From Planctomycetota bacterium (GTDB lineage Bacteria > Planctomycetota > PLA2): DNA of 64,000 bases. Location: positions 55,000 through 118,999 of the forward strand of contig JAJFFH010000057.1 in the NCBI GenBank assembly GCA_021776735.1, given 5' to 3'. Below, piece by piece: positions 27,300-35,509 of this stretch. Position 1 is the stretch's first letter. Every line of letters starts with the position of its first letter. The translations under genes were made by a program, and so were the position numbers. The notes under the pieces were generated by a model. It ran no database searches and was not told where the DNA came from. It saw only the letters and a list, made by a program, of their open reading frames with translations.

Positions 27300-29168
27300 C
27301 TAAAAGATCGTCAGCAGCTCGTGGGTCAGGGGGGTTGTGGCAAACAGGTTGAAGAACGCGTCCAGGGTGAACAGGGGGTCGCTCTTGGCCGTGCCGCCCA
27401 GGATGCCCAGGGCCACGCACGAAAGCTCCTTCACGACGCGACGCTTGCGCTTGTCCGAAAGCACTCCGAGTAGCGGATCGACCGCGTTGCTTTGGCCGAG
27501 GTAACCGAGCGCCATCGTGAACGCGCCCTGCAGGACGCCGACACGGGTTTCGCTGAGTCGTTCGACAAGCAGCGGCGCAACGCCACGTTTTCCGAGCAGC
27601 CCCAGGCCCAGGGCTACGCCCTCGACCAGGTTTTGTCGGCCGGTCTTGAGCGCCGCCATCAGGACTTTCTCGGCCTCCGGAGACGGATCTCCGAGCAGGC
27701 CAAGACCCTCCGCGGCCGCGCCGCGCACGCGCGCCGGCAGGCTCTTCTTGGCGACGCGCGCCCGCAGATCGGCAGCCGCCTCGTCCGCACCGGCCAAGCC
27801 GACAGCGAGCGACAGCGCCGACGCCATGTCGATGTCACGCTCCTTGACGAGCTTGGTCGCCAAGAACGCGCGCATCGTGTCCGCCTGCTTTTTCTCGAGG
27901 CGCGGCGTCGCAACCCCCAGCGCCAGCACGGCGTACGCCTTGACGCTCGGCATGCCCCCGCGATCAACGGTCGTTTTCAGGAGGTCGATGCCAAGGGGCG
28001 TACGCGCACAGCCGAGGGCCACGGCGCAATAGCCGCGGAGCACGTCGTCCGAGTTCTTGTCGAAGGTACGCAGCAACCGCTTCTCGGCGGCCTTGACAAG
28101 ATCGGCGTTCCACTCCGCTTCGCGCAGAAGGCGGCCGAGCGCAAGTGCAGCCGAGCGTCGCGACTCGCGGCCCGCACGGCGAGACTTCAAGATGTCGAGC
28201 AGGAGATCGAACGAGAGCGGCGACTTGATGAGGCCGAGCGCCGCGATCGCATGCGAACGGCCGCGGTCGCCAAGCTTTTGGCCTCCGTGCTTGTTGCGGC
28301 GCACCCCGCGGAGCACCTCGGGCAGCAGCATGGCGTCCCGGGAAATCCCGCAGGCATAGATCCGCACGGCGGCGTCCATCGCGTCCCACGCGCGCTCGGT
28401 GCAGTGGCGCGCGAGAGTCATCGCGAGCATCTTGTCGTGCCGCGCGCGCAGCCCCATGGCCACCCAACTAAACTCGCGCACGCGTCGCGAGCGGTTGCCG
28501 CCGCCCTTGACGCCCTTCTCGAATGCGGCGTGGATGCGCTGATTGAGCGCCCGGTCCTTGGTCGCCGGTAGCAGTCCGAGACACAACGCGGCGGCCGAGA
28601 CCGCATCGTCGTGCTGTCGGCTGTGCAGCGTGGTCAGGCAGGCCTCGATGTCATCGACGGTGCCGACGCGCCCGAGCGCAATGAACGCGGACGATTTGAG
28701 TTTCTCGTGCGCGTTCGGACGCCCCACGATCGCGCGCAGCGCTTCGCGTACCTCGTCGCGCTTCGTCGCCAGGGGATCGCGCGGCGCGTCGTTCGAAGGC
28801 CCGGTGACCGTGCCGGCACCCGCGCGCCGAATCCGCTGCCGCAGATCGAGCAGGTACTCGCGGTTGTAAATCCACCACAGACGCCAGTGCGAACCGCTGG
28901 CCTTGATCGAGCGCCGTGTGGTGGGTCGCCCGGTCTTCGCAGGCGGCGGCGTGGTGGGCGGCGTCGGCACCGGCGTGTCCGACGGTGTCGTCGGCGTGGG
29001 TACCGGATGACTCGGAGGCGTCGGGGGCGGCGGCGGAATGCGCGGTGTCGGAGTCGGAGGCGGCGCGGGGGGCTCCGGGGGCGGCTCGCGGTGTCCGCCA
29101 CCGTGAGCGAACAAGTTCGCGGCAAAGAGAAGCAACGTCGCGAGGCAAAGTCCGAGTCCGGGTCGCAT
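27300..29168 (-). CDS. Secreted HEAT-repeat protein with Pro-rich linker
   Basis: 622 residues. Signal peptide MRPGLGLCLATLLLFAANLF followed by AHGGGH, then a Pro/Thr-rich spacer to about residue 85, a short basic/aromatic piece (SHWRLWWIYNREYLLDLRQR) and about twelve HEAT repeats to the C-terminus (for example AFIALGRVGTVDDIEACL, GRSHAIAALGLIKSPLSFDLL, AYAVLALGVATPRLEKK, RVRGAAAEGLGLLGDPSPEA, VLQGAFTMALGYLGQSNAVDPLL). The export signal and spacer point to a periplasmic or surface scaffold. No catalytic motif. It is one of two HEAT proteins in the window; the other (19.9-21.5 kb) lacks a signal. Confidence 0.82.
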   Translation of the reverse strand: MRPGLGLCLATLLLFAANLFAHGGGHREPPPEPPAPPPTPTPRIPPPPPTPPSHPVPTPTTPSDTPVPTPPTTPPPAKTGRPTTRRSIKASGSHWRLWWIYNREYLLDLRQRIRRAGAGTVTGPSNDAPRDPLATKRDEVREALRAIVGRPNAHEKLKSSAFIALGRVGTVDDIEACLTTLHSRQHDDAVSAAALCLGLLPATKDRALNQRIHAAFEKGVKGGGNRSRRVREFSWVAMGLRARHDKMLAMTLARHCTERAWDAMDAAVRIYACGISRDAMLLPEVLRGVRRNKHGGQKLGDRGRSHAIAALGLIKSPLSFDLLLDILKSRRAGRESRRSAALALGRLLREAEWNADLVKAAEKRLLRTFDKNSDDVLRGYCAVALGCARTPLGIDLLKTTVDRGGMPSVKAYAVLALGVATPRLEKKQADTMRAFLATKLVKERDIDMASALSLAVGLAGADEAAADLRARVAKKSLPARVRGAAAEGLGLLGDPSPEAEKVLMAALKTGRQNLVEGVALGLGLLGKRGVAPLLVERLSETRVGVLQGAFTMALGYLGQSNAVDPLLGVLSDKRKRRVVKELSCVALGILGGTAKSDPLFTLDAFFNLFATTPLTHELLTIF

Positions 29169-29261
29169 CTAGTCTCCAAAGTGCCGATCGAGAGAGCCCT
29201 GCCAAGGTGTTGCCGCGAACATCCGGTTATAGGACACGGTTTTTCGCCCCCGGGGACGCAT

Positions 29262-29301
29262 ACGGACGGCGAAATCGACCAAAACGGGCATCGCCGTCAA
29301 T
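29262..29301. repeat. Degenerate inverted pair of the dispersed 12-mer
   Basis: ACGGACGGCGAA at 29262-29273 and ATCGCCGTCAAT at 29290-29301 face each other across 16 bases, spanning the stop of the GH114-like gene. Confidence 0.6.
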
Positions 29302-30196
29302 CGTAGATGACGAGTTCATCGAGAGCGTGATCGGGCGCCGCCGGATAGCCCAGGAGACCGAGTCCCGAAGCATCGATATCGTCAAAAAAGCCGTCCCACT
29401 TGGCGGCACCTATGTAATCGACCACCAAGAGCAGCTTGCCCGCATCCTCAAACTCGGCCAGCTTTTCAAGCCGGTAGTCTTGATCCTCGTCGCTGAAGAC
29501 CTCGTGAAACAAGCTCTCCACGGCGACGCCGTCGATGGCGACCAGGAACCGCGTCCGCCACTTTTTCGAGCAGTCGTCCAGAATCGAAACCCCGTTCTGG
29601 GTGAAGACGACGAAGCCCTCACCGGCCCGGTCGCGCCCGTGGTTCGCAATCCTCTCGACCAGCTTGCACATGCGATTGGCCGTCGAGCGCACCTTCATGC
29701 CCTTCTCTTCGTGCCACCACCAGTAAGCATCGACGAGATCCAGGTACACGCCATCGAATCCGGCGTCGAGAATACGGTCGAGATAGGGGCGCAGTCCTTT
29801 CTTCCACCAGCCGCCCGCCCAGTACTTGACCTTGTAGTTGCCCTCCCAGTCCGGGTTTTCCTCGAGGAGCCACCCCGGCTTGCCCGGCTTCCATTTCGTC
29901 TTCCAATAGAATCGGTAGTCCTCGGCCTCACCGATCGACAGGTACGCCAGCACGGTCTTGCCGCTGTCGCGCAGCGCCTGAATGTCCGCCGCGGAGAACT
30001 CCCCATCCGCATCGCCGGTGAGTGAGTAGTCGATGACCACGAGGTCGTGCTCGGTATCGGCCAACGAGTCGAGATCCGGCTCCTGCAGCCAGTAGGCCCA
30101 ACTCGACACCGCCGAGAGGTCCGTACGGGCGCTCCCATCGCTCGCCGCGGGCAAACCGCAACAAAGCGCTACAACCAGGCACAAGGCGAGTCGCAT
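29297..30196 (-). CDS. Secreted GH114-like (MJ1477/TM1410 family) TIM-barrel protein
   Basis: 299 residues from the ATG at 30196, which has an AGGAGG a few bases upstream; the longer frame upstream is discarded. Signal peptide MRLALCLVVALCCGLPAA. The body has the family blocks VSSWAYWLQEPDLDSLADTE, LVVIDYS, VLAYLSIGEAEDYRFYW, GFDGVYLDLVDAYWWW, GFVVFTQNG and LLVVDYI. Relatives include endo-alpha-1,4-polygalactosaminidases and uncharacterised secreted glycosidase-like proteins; the acidic residues in GEAEDYR and YLDLVD are the likely active-site candidates. Substrate not predictable. Confidence 0.85.
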   Translation of the reverse strand: MRLALCLVVALCCGLPAASDGSARTDLSAVSSWAYWLQEPDLDSLADTEHDLVVIDYSLTGDADGEFSAADIQALRDSGKTVLAYLSIGEAEDYRFYWKTKWKPGKPGWLLEENPDWEGNYKVKYWAGGWWKKGLRPYLDRILDAGFDGVYLDLVDAYWWWHEEKGMKVRSTANRMCKLVERIANHGRDRAGEGFVVFTQNGVSILDDCSKKWRTRFLVAIDGVAVESLFHEVFSDEDQDYRLEKLAEFEDAGKLLLVVDYIGAAKWDGFFDDIDASGLGLLGYPAAPDHALDELVIYD

Positions 30197-30283
30197 CGCT
30201 CGTCCTCCTCGGGCCCTACCCTCGCACCAGCCGGGCAGTCTAACCCTGCCCCTGCCCCCCCACACACAAGACGAAGCTACACA

Positions 30284-30316
30284 CAAAAAAAGCCGCGCCA
30301 AAAAAAGCGCGGCCTC
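30284..30316 (-). terminator. Rho-independent terminator
   Basis: Minus strand: GCCGCGC stem, T-rich loop, GCGCGGC, then seven T. It ends transcription of the small lipoprotein gene before the GH114-like gene. Confidence 0.85.
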
Positions 30317-30360
30317 TCGTTAGCCGAGGTTCACGACCCCGGCACCATGGGAGCGCCTCA

Positions 30361-30576
30361 TCACGAGGGCGCGGGCTTGTCGCCCGTAAGAGTCTTGGTC
30401 TTCGTGCAGCCCTCCTGGGCGCACTTGTAGTTCACGTCCGCGGTCTTCGCGGGCGGTGTGCCGCCTCCGTTCGCGTCGCCGCAGCCGGAGCCGCATCCGT
30501 CGTTGGATGCGTCATCGCCGCCGCAGCCGACCAGCGCGACCGAAAACACCACGAGAAATAGCCAGAGCTTTCGCAT
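30361..30576 (-). CDS. Small Cys-rich lipoprotein
   Basis: 71 residues, ATG at 30576. Lipoprotein signal MRKLWLFLVVFSVALVGC with VGC lipobox (Cys18), then a Gly/Asp/Asn/Ser-rich low-complexity stretch with three further cysteines and a short C-terminal CAQEGCTKTKTLTGDKP segment. Six cysteines in all. The pattern of a GCGG-like tether followed by a CxxxxC knuckle is seen in short planctomycete lipoproteins; function unknown. It has its own terminator, so is a monocistronic unit. Confidence 0.7.
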   Translation of the reverse strand: MRKLWLFLVVFSVALVGCGGDDASNDGCGSGCGDANGGGTPPAKTADVNYKCAQEGCTKTKTLTGDKPAPS

Positions 30577-30669
30577 ACCCGTCAGGATAGGTGATCTGCA
30601 CGACCCCGTGCATCGCAAATGCCGATGAGGCACATCGGTTCTTCCCGTCGCGCCCCTTGAGGAAAGCAC

Positions 30670-30681
30670 ACGGACGGCGAT
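30670..30681 (+). repeat. Dispersed 12-mer, exact, after ligD stop
   Basis: Preceded by GCAC and followed by TTCCGAG; 7 bp beyond the ligD stop codon. Confidence 0.85.
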
Positions 30682-30688
30682 TTCCGAG

Positions 30689-33283
30689 TCAAAAACGCCC
30701 ACTCAGAGCCGCCAAGACAGCCGCGAGGTCCGGTTTTTCGGTCAGGACCGGGTGCAGCGGGTCGGTTTCCAGTTGATCGAGGCGCGCGGGCGCATTGCGG
30801 ATCGTGAATTGGCGAGGCTCGAGGTCGGGGTTGACTTCGGCCCATTTCAGCGGCATCGAGACGGGCGCGCCGGGGAGCGGTCGAACGCTGTACGGCGCAA
30901 CGATGAGACGGCCCTGCCCGTTTTGAAGATAGTCGAGGTAGACCTTGCCCCCGCGCTTGTCGCGCGTCCGCGCCGTTGTCGCGATGTCGGGTAGTTCCGC
31001 CTCTAGGACGCGCGCCACGACTTCGCCGAGCGCGCGCGACTGGTCGTAGGTGCACTGGCCTGCGAGCGGAAACAGGATGTGCAGACCGGTCGATCCGCTG
31101 GTTTTGGCAAAGCACGGCAGGCCGATCTCGTCGCAGAGTTTCCTGGCGGCGCACGCGATCTTCACGACATCGGTGAACGGTGCGGCCTTGGGATCGAGAT
31201 CGAGCACGCACCAGTCCGGTCGCGCGGGATCGGTCACGCGGCTCGACCAAACATGCAGCGGAATCGCACCGAGGTTCGCGAGATAGGCCAGCGATTCCTC
31301 GTCGTCGCACAAGAAATAGTCGATGTCGCGCTGGGTCTGCTCGCTCCACATGCGCTCGGTACGCACCCACCCCGGCGTCCACTGCGGCGCGTCCTTTTGG
31401 AAGAAGTTCTTGCCGCGAATTCCGTCGGGATAACGCACGAGCACGACCGGCCGATCGCGCAGAAACGGCAACAGCCGCGGCGCAATCGCACGGTAGTAGT
31501 CGATCAGGTCGCCCTTGGTAAAACCCTCGTCGGGCCAAAAAACCTTTGTCAGGTTGGTCGGAACAAACCGCAGCTCCGAAGACGCGGGCTCGCTGCCCCC
31601 GCCCCCCTCTTCCGCTCCCGAGTGCGTGTCCGCCCCCGCTTCCGTTACCGCTAGCTCGGGCTCGTCGCCATGCGCCACCGGCGCCAGGCACTCCTCTGGT
31701 TCCTTGTCGTCGCGCAAGCGCAGAAACGACGGGTGGCGCAACAGCCCGTCCGCCGTGCGATGCAGGTAGCGCACTTCGCACACGTGGTCGGGCCGCACCC
31801 AGAAGTTGCCGCGCGTGCGCGGGACCGGACCGGTGCACGGCGGTTCGTCGACGCCGCACGGTTCAAGGAGCGCAAGAAGTTCTTCGAGCATGCGGTCGCC
31901 AAAGCCGGTACCCACGCGGCCGATGTAGGTCAATTCGTTGCCGTCGAACGCCGCGAGATGGAGCGCGCCGAGGCCTACGCGCGTGCCTTTCGGCGCCGTC
32001 CAGCCGACGATCACGAAGTCGCCGGAATGCTCCGCCTTGAACTTGAGCCACGTGTCGTGCCGCCCGCCGCGATACGCCCCGTCGACCTTTTTTGCCATGA
32101 CTCCTTCGAGCCCCTGCGCACGGATCTGCTCGAAGAGCTCCTTGCCCTTTTCCTCGACGTGGTCCGCGTAGCGCAGTGTTCCGTGGGGCGGCAGGATGCG
32201 CTTGAGAATCTCCTTGCGACGAGACAACGGCAAGCCGCGCAGATCGTAGCCTTCGACGGCGAGGCAATCGAAACAGTAGACGACGACCGGGTGTCGCACG
32301 CAGCCGAGTTCGATGTCGAGATGCGCTTGCGCTTGACCCCGTTTTTGGAGGCGCTGGAACCGCGGGCGCGCCTCGTCGTCGAGCACGACCACCTCGCCGT
32401 CGAGCACGACCGAACGGTACGGAAGCATGCGCACCGCGCGCGCGACTTCGGGAAACAGACGCGTCGCGTCGCGGCCGCTGCGGTAGGCAAGCACAGGTTC
32501 GCCGTCGCGGCTTTCGCACACCAATCGGTAGCCGTCGAACTTGAGTTCGTAGATCCATCCCGCCGACGAGAACGGCGCCGCCTCGGGCTTGGCCAGCATC
32601 ACCTTGGCCTTCCCGGCGTGCACTGCTCCGTGCGGCACACCCTCGGCTTCGAGCTCGGCCGCGAGTTTCACGGCGCGGTCGGGTCCGTCCTTGAGTTCTT
32701 TCAGCGTGAGGCCGGACAACACGGACGCCTCGGGCCAAACAACGTTGGCGTCTTCTTCTTCCTCGGCCCACACGTCCGGCTTTTTCATGAGCAGCCACTG
32801 CCGCCCGTCACCGTCTTTCTTGTTGGTGCGAAACAGGGTCCACACGCCGCGCAGCTTGTGGCCTTTCAGTTCGAACAGCAGCTTGCCGTTCTTCATGCCG
32901 GCCTCGGGATCGTCGAGCGGCACCCACGCGCCCTGATCCCACACGATCACCTCGCCCGCACCGTAGTTGTCCTTGGGGATCGTGCCCTCGAAGTCCGCGT
33001 ACTCGACCGGGTGGTCCTCGGTCTGCATGGCCAGCCGCTTCACTTCGGGATTCGGGGACGGGCCCTTCGGCACCGCCCAACTCAGGAGCACGCCGTTCCA
33101 CTCGAGCCGCAGATCGAAGTGCAACGCCGTGGCCCGGTGTTTTTGCACGACGAACAGCCGCGGCCGGGCAACCCGGGCCCCCCCGAACGGTTCGGGGGTG
33201 GCGCTGGCCGTCCGTTTCCGGCGGTATTCCGCAAGTCGGTCCCCGGGGCGATCCGCAGGGTGTTTCGATGAGCCGTCCGTCAT
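30689..33283 (-). CDS. ligD: Multifunctional NHEJ DNA ligase D
   Basis: 864 residues from the ATG at 33283. Order: 3'-phosphoesterase (about 30-190; FVVQKHRATALHFDLRLEW, HPVEYADFEGTIP), ATP-dependent ligase (about 215-510; adenylation motif YELKFDGYRL, LDGEVVVLD, EGVMAKKVDGAY, WLKFK), then a primase/polymerase (about 565-864; GKNFFQKDAPQWTP, LDLDPKAAPF with the metal-binding Asp pair, KTSGSTGLHI). This PE-Lig-Pol order is that of Pseudomonas LigD. It repairs double-strand breaks with Ku, whose gene is divergent. The linker before the polymerase holds a four-glycine run from a C5-G-C6 tract. Confidence 0.96.
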   Translation of the reverse strand: MTDGSSKHPADRPGDRLAEYRRKRTASATPEPFGGARVARPRLFVVQKHRATALHFDLRLEWNGVLLSWAVPKGPSPNPEVKRLAMQTEDHPVEYADFEGTIPKDNYGAGEVIVWDQGAWVPLDDPEAGMKNGKLLFELKGHKLRGVWTLFRTNKKDGDGRQWLLMKKPDVWAEEEEDANVVWPEASVLSGLTLKELKDGPDRAVKLAAELEAEGVPHGAVHAGKAKVMLAKPEAAPFSSAGWIYELKFDGYRLVCESRDGEPVLAYRSGRDATRLFPEVARAVRMLPYRSVVLDGEVVVLDDEARPRFQRLQKRGQAQAHLDIELGCVRHPVVVYCFDCLAVEGYDLRGLPLSRRKEILKRILPPHGTLRYADHVEEKGKELFEQIRAQGLEGVMAKKVDGAYRGGRHDTWLKFKAEHSGDFVIVGWTAPKGTRVGLGALHLAAFDGNELTYIGRVGTGFGDRMLEELLALLEPCGVDEPPCTGPVPRTRGNFWVRPDHVCEVRYLHRTADGLLRHPSFLRLRDDKEPEECLAPVAHGDEPELAVTEAGADTHSGAEEGGGGSEPASSELRFVPTNLTKVFWPDEGFTKGDLIDYYRAIAPRLLPFLRDRPVVLVRYPDGIRGKNFFQKDAPQWTPGWVRTERMWSEQTQRDIDYFLCDDEESLAYLANLGAIPLHVWSSRVTDPARPDWCVLDLDPKAAPFTDVVKIACAARKLCDEIGLPCFAKTSGSTGLHILFPLAGQCTYDQSRALGEVVARVLEAELPDIATTARTRDKRGGKVYLDYLQNGQGRLIVAPYSVRPLPGAPVSMPLKWAEVNPDLEPRQFTIRNAPARLDQLETDPLHPVLTEKPDLAAVLAALSGRF

Positions 33284-33324
33284 GGGTAGTTCTGTTAGGT
33301 CGTCGTGGGGCGAGCCTGAGAAAC

Positions 33325-33336
33325 ATCGCCGTCCGT
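33325..33336 (-). repeat. Dispersed 12-mer, exact, in the ligD-ku divergent promoter
   Basis: Form GAGAAAC + core + ATGC, 41 bp from the ligD ATG and 44 bp from the ku ATG. Confidence 0.85.
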
Positions 33337-33380
33337 ATGCTGCCGGACCGGGTGTGCTCCAACCGATATACTCCATTCCC

Positions 33381-34241
33381 ATGGCTGCGCGCTCAATCGG
33401 TTCCGTCACTATCTCGTTCGGGCTCGTTTCGATCCCGATCAAGGTCTATTCCAGTTCCCAGTCGGAAAAAACGGTCTCCTTCAACATGCTGGAGGAAAAG
33501 ACCGGGACGCGGGTGAAGCAACAGTATGTTTCGCAACACTCCGGCGATGTCGTGCCGCGATCCGAGATGATCAAGGGGTACGAGTTTGCGAAGGGGCAGT
33601 ACGTCACGTTTACCAAGGACGAACTCAAGCAGTTCGAGGTCGAGGCCAACAAGGCGGTCGAGATCAAGGAGTTCGTGCCGCTCGACGAGGTCGATCCGAT
33701 CTTGTTCACGAGCGCGTACTACGTCGGGCCCGACAAGGGCGCGGACCGGCCGTATGCGTTGTTACGCGAGGCGATGAGAAAGACCGGGCGCGCCGCGGTC
33801 GCGAAATGGGCCACGCGGGGCAAGCAGTACCTCGTCATGCTGCGGCCGATGGACAACGGCATCGTCATGCAGCAGCTCCGTTACGCCGGCGAGGTGCGCA
33901 GCCTCGGCGACATCCCGCTCGGCGAGGGCGAGGCGAACGAGGCGGAACTCGGACTCGCCATCCAGCTCATCGAGCAGATCGCCAAGAACGAGTTCGACTC
34001 GGAGCAGTATCAAGACGACGTGCGTCAGCGCATCGAGGAGGCGATCGCGGCCAAGGTCGAGGGCCAGGAGATCACCGCCGCGCCGGAGGAGGCGCCGCAG
34101 GCCAAGATCATCGACTTGATGGACGCGCTGAAGGCGTCGCTCGGGGACGAGTCGAGCGACGCGGCCGAGCGCAAGCCCGCAAAGAAGAAGAAGACCAAGG
34201 CCAAGAAGAAAGCGCCGCGAAAAAAGGCGGCTGAAGGATAA
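33381..34241 (+). CDS. ku: Ku homodimeric end-binding protein
   Basis: 286 residues. MAARSIGSVTISFGLVSIPIKVY is the usual bacterial Ku start (given here as two parts: MAARSIGSVTIS and FGLVSIPIKVY), followed by the bridge and beta-barrel (PRSEMIKGYEF, DPILFTSAYYVGPDKG, LVMLRP). It ends with a Lys-rich tail after residue 265 (KPAKKKKTKAKKK), which in bacterial Ku aids DNA threading and LigD recruitment. It binds broken DNA ends and stimulates LigD. Divergent from ligD across 97 bp, so both may share regulation. Confidence 0.96.
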   Translation: MAARSIGSVTISFGLVSIPIKVYSSSQSEKTVSFNMLEEKTGTRVKQQYVSQHSGDVVPRSEMIKGYEFAKGQYVTFTKDELKQFEVEANKAVEIKEFVPLDEVDPILFTSAYYVGPDKGADRPYALLREAMRKTGRAAVAKWATRGKQYLVMLRPMDNGIVMQQLRYAGEVRSLGDIPLGEGEANEAELGLAIQLIEQIAKNEFDSEQYQDDVRQRIEEAIAAKVEGQEITAAPEEAPQAKIIDLMDALKASLGDESSDAAERKPAKKKKTKAKKKAPRKKAAEG

Positions 34242-34249
34242 TCGACGCC

Positions 34250-35143
34250 ATGGCCGTGGCGGGTTACACAGCGGGCGACGTCGCCCGCATGCTCGACGTG
34301 CCGCTGTCGCGCGTGCGCAACTGGACCCGCGAACGCCTGGTCCGGCCCGCCCGCAGCGACGACGGCGCCTACGTCTTTTCGTTCCAAGACCTCGTGATGC
34401 TGCGGACGGCGATGCGCCTGACCGCCGCGAAAATCCCCGCCGCCCGCATCCGCCGCGCGCTCGCGAAGCTGCGCCGCGAGGGCGCCGACGAACGAGACCT
34501 GGCCGCCTTGCAGCTCGACGCCGAGTCCGGCGAGGTGGTCCTCGACGACGGCGCGAGACGCTGGGAGCCCGCCACCGGACAACTCCACTTCGCCTACGAC
34601 CCCGGGTCCAGTCCCGAGCGTGACGGCGAGCCCGACTCCGAGCATGACAACGATCTGCCTCGCGTCGCGGAGACCTCGGCGTCGGCACGGCGGGCATGGC
34701 GCACATCGCGCGAACCCGATGCCCAAATCTCGATCTCCGCGGACGGGTGGTACGAGTTCGGCCTCGATGTCGAGGAGCGCGAGCCGCGCGAGGCCGTCGA
34801 GGCGTACCGCCGCGCGCTGGCACTTGACCCGGCGCACGTCGAAGCGCACGTCAACCTGGGCCGGCTGCTCCACGAAGACGGCAACACCGCAGGGGCCGCC
34901 GTCCACTACCGCAGAGCCGTCGAACTCGCACCGGAAGACGCGACGGCATGGTTCAACCTGGGCGTCGCCCTGGAAGACTTGACGCAACTTCGCGACGCCC
35001 TGCAGGCCTACGAAAAAGCAGCGGAAACGGACCCCGAAGAGGCCGCCGACGCCCACTACAACGCTGCCGGCATCCTGGAACGCCTCGGCGACCGCCCGGG
35101 CGCGCTACGGCACCTGAAGCAGTACCGCGATCTCAGGCGGTAG
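34250..35143 (+). CDS. MerR-type HTH protein fused to TPR repeats
   Basis: 297 residues. Residues 1-75 are a MerR-like winged helix (YTAGDVARMLDVPLSRVRNWTRE, FSFQDLVMLRTAMRL, IPAARIRRALAKLR). Residues about 165-297 are three to four TPRs (AVEAYRRALALDPAHVEAHVNLG, GAAVHYRRAVELAPEDATAWFNLG, ALQAYEKAAETDPEEAADAHYNAAG). It is 8 bp downstream of ku and may be its co-transcribed partner. It would bind DNA and sense or recruit a protein through the TPR part; effector unknown. A one-mismatch 12-mer at 34402-34413 falls in the conserved HTH and is probably coincidental. Confidence 0.82.
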   Translation: MAVAGYTAGDVARMLDVPLSRVRNWTRERLVRPARSDDGAYVFSFQDLVMLRTAMRLTAAKIPAARIRRALAKLRREGADERDLAALQLDAESGEVVLDDGARRWEPATGQLHFAYDPGSSPERDGEPDSEHDNDLPRVAETSASARRAWRTSREPDAQISISADGWYEFGLDVEEREPREAVEAYRRALALDPAHVEAHVNLGRLLHEDGNTAGAAVHYRRAVELAPEDATAWFNLGVALEDLTQLRDALQAYEKAAETDPEEAADAHYNAAGILERLGDRPGALRHLKQYRDLRR

Positions 35144-35338
35144 GCGCCGCGGGATCGGGCAGGGAGGGCGGTCGTACCGCTGCCGCGCGATCTGTAGGCG
35201 CCATGGGAACGTGAACGTCATCGGAAACGGCGTTCGGGGTCGGGTACGAGTCGGGGTCCGTGCGGCGCCTTTGGCGCGGAGCGGACGGGTGAAATCACGC
35301 ACCCTATGGTGCGGTTGTTCACACGGTGTCGTGGGAGA

Positions 35339-35350
35339 ATCGCCGTCCGT
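35339..35350 (-). repeat. Dispersed 12-mer, exact, intergenic
   Basis: In the 366-bp gap before the acyl-CoA dehydrogenase. The gap also has a short stretch with GTGAACGTC and GGGGTCGGG (35212-35262) that recalls the hexamer arrays at 37-39 kb; I see no gene in it. Confidence 0.8.
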
Positions 35351-35509
35351 GGGCTTTTTGGGCTGGGGTCTTCGATTTGCACGGTCTCAGGTTGGGTTGC
35401 CCCGACCGCCGATACGTTCGCAGACCTGCAGGCCCTCTGGACACCAGGGGAACCGAACCGTGAGAGAATGAACTTGGGCGGACGCAGGTCGGGAGCAGCC
35501 CCCGATCCC

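Noticed and set aside
34402..34413. GCGGACGGCGAT in the MerR-TPR gene
   Set aside because: It lies in the conserved helix of the winged-helix domain and lacks the GCNN extension.
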